Assembly (NCBI GenBank): GCA_019637615.1
Contig: JAHBVJ010000002.1
Span: forward strand, 342,023 to 406,022
Direction of reading: 5' to 3'
DNA: 64,000 bases
DNA from: Anaerolineae bacterium
GTDB lineage: Bacteria > Chloroflexota > Anaerolineae > Aggregatilineales > UBA2796
Shown here: piece after piece, positions 59,105-64,000 of the stretch
Position numbering within the stretch: position 1 is the stretch's first letter
Layout: each line of letters begins with the position of its first letter
Made by a program: the position numbers and the translations under genes
Notes under the pieces: generated by a model
Seen by the model: the letters and a program-made list of their open reading frames with translations, nothing else
Databases searched by the model: none
What the model was told of the DNA's origin: nothing

Positions 59105-61354
59105 ATGGCTAATCTGAATCCTAATCTCATCTCCAAAGATATGACTGCCGTTCTCAACAGCGCGGCGGACATCGTCAATTCCTATTACAAAAAAACCATT
59201 TACCCCGAAGCAGTGCTGATGGCGCTGATCCGCAGCAAGGATACAGCCGCGCGGCGCGTGCTAGAGCAGTTCCGCGAGAGCCGTGGCCTCGATCTGGATC
59301 GGCTGGAGCGTTCGGTCAAGATCGCGGTCGAGACACGCCGCGATGTGGACGGCGATCTCACCTTCGTCACGACGTCCGGTGCCAAGATGCCTCTCAGCCG
59401 TCAGATGATCGTGGCGCTGGATGAATCCTTGAGCGTGGCGCAGTCGCTAAACGAGGTCTACGTCGAAACTGATCACATGCTGGCGGTGATGTCCGAGAGC
59501 AAAATCAGCACAGGCGGCTTGCTGCGTCAGTTCGGGATCACGCCTCAAGCCATGACTGACTTGATGGCGGATAAGGTCACACGTCCCACAGGCTCCAATA
59601 CGGCGAATGATGTCGTTGCCAATGCCAAAGCCGGTGTGATGCGTGCGGTTTACTTCCGTGATGGCCTCCTGCGCGATATGACCAATATGCTCTCGCAGAA
59701 AATCAACCGTCACATCATTCTGATTGGCCCTGATGGTGTCGGCAAACGCACGCTGGTTTACAGCCTCGGTCTGAACATGTCAGAAGGCAAAGGCCCGCTT
59801 GGCCTTGCTCGTCTGGTCACGGTCGAAGAACCCGCACTGCTCGACAATCCGATTCAGGCCATCAATAGCGGCATCACCAAGGCGCAGGGCGGCATTCTGT
59901 TTATCCCGCACATCGAGCGCTTTTTCGGTGGCCCTGCCCGTGCGGAATTCCCCAAAGCTACACCAATGATCCAGAAGGCATTGATTGGCAATGATCCAGT
60001 AATCATCGGCACCACCACGCAAGGCGATTTCGATGAGCGCATGGCGAATGCCAGCGGCGTCTCCGACCACGTGCAAGTGCTACGTGTGCCGGAACCATCC
60101 GAGGCCGAAGCACAAGAGATTATCAAGGTGTTAGCGCCACACATCGCCAACGATTACAAAGTCAAAATCACCGACGATGCCATCAAAACGGCGGTGCAGC
60201 TTGCCAAGCGCTATATGAGTCCCGGTGTCCCACTTCCCCGCAGTGCCGAGCACCTGATGCACCGTGCCGCCGCTGTAGTCAACGTCAGTATGGCGAACCA
60301 AGCGAACGATGGGGCAAAAGCGGATGGCAACAAGCCTGAAGCCGAAGTGGATGCGGAAGATGTGACCTTAGCCGCCGCCCAGATCACCGGTATTCCAGTC
60401 GCCAAATTGGGGCAAGACGAGCGCACCCGCTACGCCAGCATGGTCGAGCACATCAAAGAGCGCATTGTCGGGCAGGATGAGGCAGTACTGGCAGTCAGTC
60501 GCGCCGTCAAAACAGCGCGTGTCGGCCTGAAAGACCCCAAGCGCCCCATCGGCAGTTTCCTGTTTTTGGGGCCAACAGGCGTCGGCAAGACCGAACTCGC
60601 CAAAGCTCTCGCGGAATTTATGTTTGGCAGCGAAGATGCCCTGCTCGAAATCGATATGAGCGAGTACATGGACGATGGCAGCGTCAACAAGCTGATCGGC
60701 GCGCCTCCCGGCTATGTTGGCTACGAAGGCGGCGGACAGCTCACCGACCATGTGCGCCTGAAGCCTTACACGGTGGTGCTGTTCGATGAAGTGGAGAAGG
60801 CCAACCAGCGCATCATGGACATTCTCCTGCAAGTGCTGGAGGCCGGACGCCTGACCGATGGACAGGGACGCACCGCCTTGTTCAGCGAAGCCGTCATCAT
60901 CTTGACCAGTAATCTCGGCGCGCAATACTTGCAAGACACGCAGATCACCGAGGATGACCGCGAAGGCGTCATGGAAGACGTACGCAACTTCTTCCGCCCG
61001 GAATTCCTCAACCGTCTGGATGAAATCGTGATCTTCAACCCGTTGGACGCGGTGGCGCTGCGCAATATCCTCGATCTGCTGCTGAAGAAAGAAGCCAAGT
61101 TGGCGGTTGATCGCGGCTTGACGTTGGAGTTCACCGACGCCGCCAAAGAATGGATGATGGCACAGAACGACCATCCCGAATGGGGCGCGCGTCCGCTACG
61201 CCGCATCATCACGCGTTCCGTGCGTGAACCGCTGGCGGATTTCCTCCTCAGCGCGGATACCAAAGCGGGCATGACCGTCAAGATCGACGCGTCAGGCTCG
61301 GACGCGAAGGAACTCACGTTCGCGACTGAAGTCAAGCAGCAATCGGGCACGTAA
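59105..61354 (+). CDS. Clp-type AAA+ ATPase with degenerate first ATPase module
   Basis: ATG 59105 is preferred to GTG 59093. The 749-residue protein has a Clp N-domain (about 1-165), two AAA+ modules and no inserted coiled-coil M-domain. The first Walker A is G-P-D-G-V-G-K at 208-214, but its Walker B reads L-F-I-P-H-I-E with Pro268-His269 where Asp-Glu is normal, so this site is probably inactive in hydrolysis. The second module is canonical: G-P-T-G-V-G-K-T (489-496), L-F-D-E-V-E-K and T-S-N-L-G-A. It would unfold or remodel proteins through the second module. A ClpP or ClpX gene is not adjacent. Confidence 0.88.
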   Translation: MANLNPNLISKDMTAVLNSAADIVNSYYKKTIYPEAVLMALIRSKDTAARRVLEQFRESRGLDLDRLERSVKIAVETRRDVDGDLTFVTTSGAKMPLSRQMIVALDESLSVAQSLNEVYVETDHMLAVMSESKISTGGLLRQFGITPQAMTDLMADKVTRPTGSNTANDVVANAKAGVMRAVYFRDGLLRDMTNMLSQKINRHIILIGPDGVGKRTLVYSLGLNMSEGKGPLGLARLVTVEEPALLDNPIQAINSGITKAQGGILFIPHIERFFGGPARAEFPKATPMIQKALIGNDPVIIGTTTQGDFDERMANASGVSDHVQVLRVPEPSEAEAQEIIKVLAPHIANDYKVKITDDAIKTAVQLAKRYMSPGVPLPRSAEHLMHRAAAVVNVSMANQANDGAKADGNKPEAEVDAEDVTLAAAQITGIPVAKLGQDERTRYASMVEHIKERIVGQDEAVLAVSRAVKTARVGLKDPKRPIGSFLFLGPTGVGKTELAKALAEFMFGSEDALLEIDMSEYMDDGSVNKLIGAPPGYVGYEGGGQLTDHVRLKPYTVVLFDEVEKANQRIMDILLQVLEAGRLTDGQGRTALFSEAVIILTSNLGAQYLQDTQITEDDREGVMEDVRNFFRPEFLNRLDEIVIFNPLDAVALRNILDLLLKKEAKLAVDRGLTLEFTDAAKEWMMAQNDHPEWGARPLRRIITRSVREPLADFLLSADTKAGMTVKIDASGSDAKELTFATEVKQQSGT

Positions 61355-61361
61355 TCGAATG

Positions 61362-61390
61362 GGGGCATCTCAATGGGATGCCCCATTTTT
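61362..61390 (+). terminator. Rho-independent terminator of the Clp gene
   Basis: GGGGCATC (61362-61369) pairs with GATGCCCC (61377-61384) over a 7-base loop, followed by T5 at 61386-61390. Confidence 0.88.
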
Positions 61391-61439
61391 CGTGATGAAT
61401 TGGCATCCACAACTTAGCATTTCAGCTTAGTGATCATCT

Positions 61440-62924
61440 ATGACCTTTATCACTGATGTCATCCTGCTCCTGATCAGCTTCTTATTATGGACGCCCGCCT
61501 TCATCGGCCTGGGAACGCTGCTCACCACCGAAAATATCATGTATGCTGGCCTCGCCGGAATGCTGCTTACAGGCGTGGTCGTCAACCTGATCAACTTCCT
61601 GTTTCCCGTTACGCCAATCGTTGGTGCAGCTTTGTTGATCGTTGGTTGGGCGCTTGTAATCCGCCGCCGCAAGCTGCCCATGTTCACTTTTTCACCAGCC
61701 TTGGTGCGCTGGGGCATCGTGTGGCTAATCATCTCGATCTTGATTCAGCGCATCGGCTTAGGTATCGACACGGGCGTCTACTACATTCAAGCCATTAAGT
61801 GGATCAACGAATCGGCGTTGCCACTTGGGTTAGGCACGCTCCATGGACGCTTCGGATTCAATTCGCTGTGGTTTTCGGTGGCGGCGGGCATGAATGTTAG
61901 CCCCGTAGCCAGCATTTCGGTGATCGACGGCATTCTGTTGTGGATGGTAGGCAGCTATTGCTGTGCGCAGCATGGCAAAGAACTCGCAGATTACTACTTC
62001 AATGCAGTAGGGTTTTTACTGTTGCCAACCCTGTATTTATCCAGCTATCAAACGTCCAGCGCCTCGCCCGATCTGGCTATTACGCTGCTGACGATGGTAG
62101 CAGTACATGCTTTCCTCACCAAAGCCAAGACGCTGTCGTTGCTGGTCATCTTCGCGCTGATGATCAAGATTTCGGCTGTACCGTTAGTGTTGTTACTGCG
62201 CCCCACGCGCCGCACGTTGATCCTTGCCACGTTACTGCTGATTCCTTGGTTTGGCCGCTCGTTCATGATCTCCGGCTGTGCTGTATATCCCGTCAAAAGC
62301 ACCTGTTTGCCCGTTAGTTGGCAGACACCCGATTGGATGTTTCAGTATGACAACATGGCGATTCGCACCCATTCGCGCTTGACCACACTCGAACTACTGA
62401 CGGACGAAGAACTAGCGCAGCGCGATTGGATCAGCGGTTGGTTGCAGCGGGCAGTCAGCGCCGAACCGCATATCCTGATCACCATCCTGTTGAGCGGTCT
62501 CGGCCTCATCAGCGCAGTGATCTTGAAGAGGCGCATCAACCTCCCTCTTTTCCCGCTGCTTATGTGCGCGGTGGGCTTGGTTGTGTGGTGGATTACCGCG
62601 CCAGCGCAGCGGTTCGCCCTTGGCTACCTGTTCACCATCGCGGGGCTAATGCTGGCAACTGCCAAACTACCATTGCGTATGCTAACAGCAACGTTACTAC
62701 CACTGCTGTTAGCATTTATCCTATTCGTGATTCCCAATTTTGGGCTTGGCATCCCGCCTACTGACCTAGCCGTCAAGGATGGCGTCTACTATCCTCAAGA
62801 TGATGACTTCGGTGCATGTTGGGATGCTCCGTTACCCTGCACGATGCCCAATTTCATCGATAACTATATCGATCTCATCACCCGCGATCCCAGTCGTCGG
62901 ATTATGCCGATCCCGCACCGTTAG
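61440..62924 (+). CDS. Polytopic membrane protein, LIC_10190-like
   Basis: The 494-residue protein has about ten or more membrane helices. A conserved-looking loop reads G-I-D-T-G-V-Y-Y-I-Q-A-I-K-W-I-N-E and T-L-H-G-R-F-G-F-N-S-L-W-F, which I associate with LIC_10190-type membrane proteins and, more distantly, with GT-C glycosyltransferases. Asp in G-I-D-T-G could be the GT-C catalytic aspartate. Function is unproven. Its TAG overlaps the TAA of the convergent Gfo/Idh/MocA gene by two bases. Confidence 0.7.
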   Translation: MTFITDVILLLISFLLWTPAFIGLGTLLTTENIMYAGLAGMLLTGVVVNLINFLFPVTPIVGAALLIVGWALVIRRRKLPMFTFSPALVRWGIVWLIISILIQRIGLGIDTGVYYIQAIKWINESALPLGLGTLHGRFGFNSLWFSVAAGMNVSPVASISVIDGILLWMVGSYCCAQHGKELADYYFNAVGFLLLPTLYLSSYQTSSASPDLAITLLTMVAVHAFLTKAKTLSLLVIFALMIKISAVPLVLLLRPTRRTLILATLLLIPWFGRSFMISGCAVYPVKSTCLPVSWQTPDWMFQYDNMAIRTHSRLTTLELLTDEELAQRDWISGWLQRAVSAEPHILITILLSGLGLISAVILKRRINLPLFPLLMCAVGLVVWWITAPAQRFALGYLFTIAGLMLATAKLPLRMLTATLLPLLLAFILFVIPNFGLGIPPTDLAVKDGVYYPQDDDFGACWDAPLPCTMPNFIDNYIDLITRDPSRRIMPIPHR

Positions 62925-63913
62925 CGGAACGTCACGCTGCGCCCTGCGCCTGCCGCCTGATAAGCTGCTTCCATTACTTGGGTGAGCGCGCGTGCCGCCA
63001 TGATATTCTCGTTGGCAACCGTCCCCTGCGTGATATGCGTGATCCACTGCTCGAACGCGGAGGGCGGATTGGTCGTCGGGAGTTCTCGTGCTTGCCACTC
63101 ACGTTGGTCACGCGTCCGCACCCACACCACGGTTTCCGGCTCGGCAAAGCGCGCGCTGCCATGCGTCCCATGCACCTCGATTGAAAATGTGCCCAGATTG
63201 GTCAGCGATGTTTCTCCCACGCCGATCGTGCCGCCGCCATACGTCAGCAGCACCGCCGCGTTATCTTCTACTGCACGCCCATTTACGTGTCCCACCGTCG
63301 CGCTGACGCTGATCGGCGCACCAAGCAGCGCGTGCAGCAAGTACACTGGATGGCATCCCAGATCGATCAACGCGCCACCCTGTGCCTCAATTGGATCATA
63401 GAATCGCTGCGGCAGCCAACCTTCGGGATGAGCGGTCGTGCGCAAACTCCCATCATGCGTATGCCGCACCCGTGCGTACGTCAGCTTGCCGAGTGCCCCT
63501 TCTGCGATCACCTGCTGGATCATGTGCAAATAATTCGTATACAGCCTCGGCAGCGAAACCATCAGTTTCACATTGTGCGCTATCGTCGCGTCGATGATGT
63601 CATCAACGTCTTTCATCGTCGCCGCCAGCACCTTCTCCGTGTAAATATGCTTACCAGCCTGTGCCGCCGCCAGCATCACTTCGCGGTGCATGTTCGTCGG
63701 CGTCGTCACGATCACCGCATCGATGTCCGGTGCGTTCAGTAATTCCGCATAGCTTCCGTACCAGCGCAATCCACGCTTTTGTGCTTCTTGTTGCCCGCGT
63801 TCGGCGTCCTCGTCCCATGTGGCAACGAGTTGCGTGCCGGAATGTGCATCCGCATCACCTGCATAATCCTTTGCGTGGACATGCCACCAGCTCAATAACC
63901 CTACCCTGACCAT
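62921..63913 (-). CDS. Gfo/Idh/MocA-family oxidoreductase
   Basis: The 330-residue protein has the Gfo/Idh/MocA plan: an N-terminal Rossmann domain (V-R-V-G-L-L-S-W-W-H-V-H-A-K-D-Y), Y-T-E-K-V-L near 94 replacing the usual E-K-P, and G-G-A-L-I-D-L-G-C-H-P with the conserved Asp and His. It likely oxidises or reduces a sugar or sugar derivative with NAD(P). The glycine-rich dinucleotide motif is altered, which could change cofactor preference. An AAGGA site precedes its start. The last 87 bases of the window, upstream of it, contain no gene. Confidence 0.85.
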   Translation of the reverse strand: MVRVGLLSWWHVHAKDYAGDADAHSGTQLVATWDEDAERGQQEAQKRGLRWYGSYAELLNAPDIDAVIVTTPTNMHREVMLAAAQAGKHIYTEKVLAATMKDVDDIIDATIAHNVKLMVSLPRLYTNYLHMIQQVIAEGALGKLTYARVRHTHDGSLRTTAHPEGWLPQRFYDPIEAQGGALIDLGCHPVYLLHALLGAPISVSATVGHVNGRAVEDNAAVLLTYGGGTIGVGETSLTNLGTFSIEVHGTHGSARFAEPETVVWVRTRDQREWQARELPTTNPPSAFEQWITHITQGTVANENIMAARALTQVMEAAYQAAGAGRSVTFR

Positions 63914-64000
63914 GCTTTTTCCTTATTCACTGAATTCCTATTCCTGTGTGGATATTACCGTATTGCTGGTCGGCAGCGCGAACTATATTTATGTTAGTCT

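Overview
The window is a moderately GC-rich bacterial chromosome segment. It has no rRNA, insertion sequence, CRISPR array or plasmid/phage hallmark. Its gene content suggests a member of the Chloroflexota, most likely an Anaerolineae-like lineage. The reasons are many secreted or lipid-anchored proteins built from PPC-like, SH3b, CARDB and concanavalin-like modules, two putative F420-dependent oxidoreductases, orphan GAF/PAS histidine kinases, several TTG/GTG starts and an arginine-type EF-P. This placement is an inference from gene content, not a phylogeny.

Layout. 1-12.2 kb: zinc-ribbon fragment, two FAD oxidoreductases, a secreted protein, a CPBP protease, a GAF histidine kinase followed by DinB-like and YgfZ genes, a double concanavalin-like secreted protein and an MBL-fold hydrolase. 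12.2-22.3 kb: MFS transporter, SH3 secreted protein, a bacterial Suv3-like RNA helicase, a YcaQ-type glycosylase, tRNA-Phe, a DDN-like enzyme and a PAS/GAF histidine kinase. 22.5-26.8 kb: iolG-like dehydrogenase with half of a BMP-type ABC importer, preceded by a cluster of GATC-containing repeats. 26.8-33.8 kb: unknown membrane protein, EF-P, a TPP-dependent E1 alpha, an SH3/CARDB lipoprotein and an F420-type LLM enzyme. 34.3-42.4 kb: YciE and YflT-like stress proteins, a PDZ protein, a membrane-anchored glycosidase, a phnDCE importer and rplS. 42.4-50.1 kb: one 2570-residue secreted protein made of about 22 PPC-like repeats. 50.4-64 kb: TPR and HEAT proteins, an acyl-CoA dehydrogenase, an operon of cobalamin adenosyltransferase, methyltransferase and a TIR-macro fusion, a nucleoside phosphorylase, an initiator tRNA interrupted by a group I intron, a Clp ATPase with a degenerate first ATPase site, a polytopic membrane protein and a Gfo/Idh/MocA dehydrogenase.

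The most notable items are the split initiator tRNA gene (57576-57939) with a compact ORF-less group I intron, the TIR-macro fusion (54069-55235), the Suv3-like helicase with a long N-terminal extension and a C-terminal zinc ribbon (14596-17493), the Clp protein with a substituted Walker B in its first AAA module (59105-61354) and the giant repeat protein (42394-50106). Most genes are in short operons or alone. Several intrinsic terminators, a few promoters and one candidate operator cluster can be placed from the sequence.
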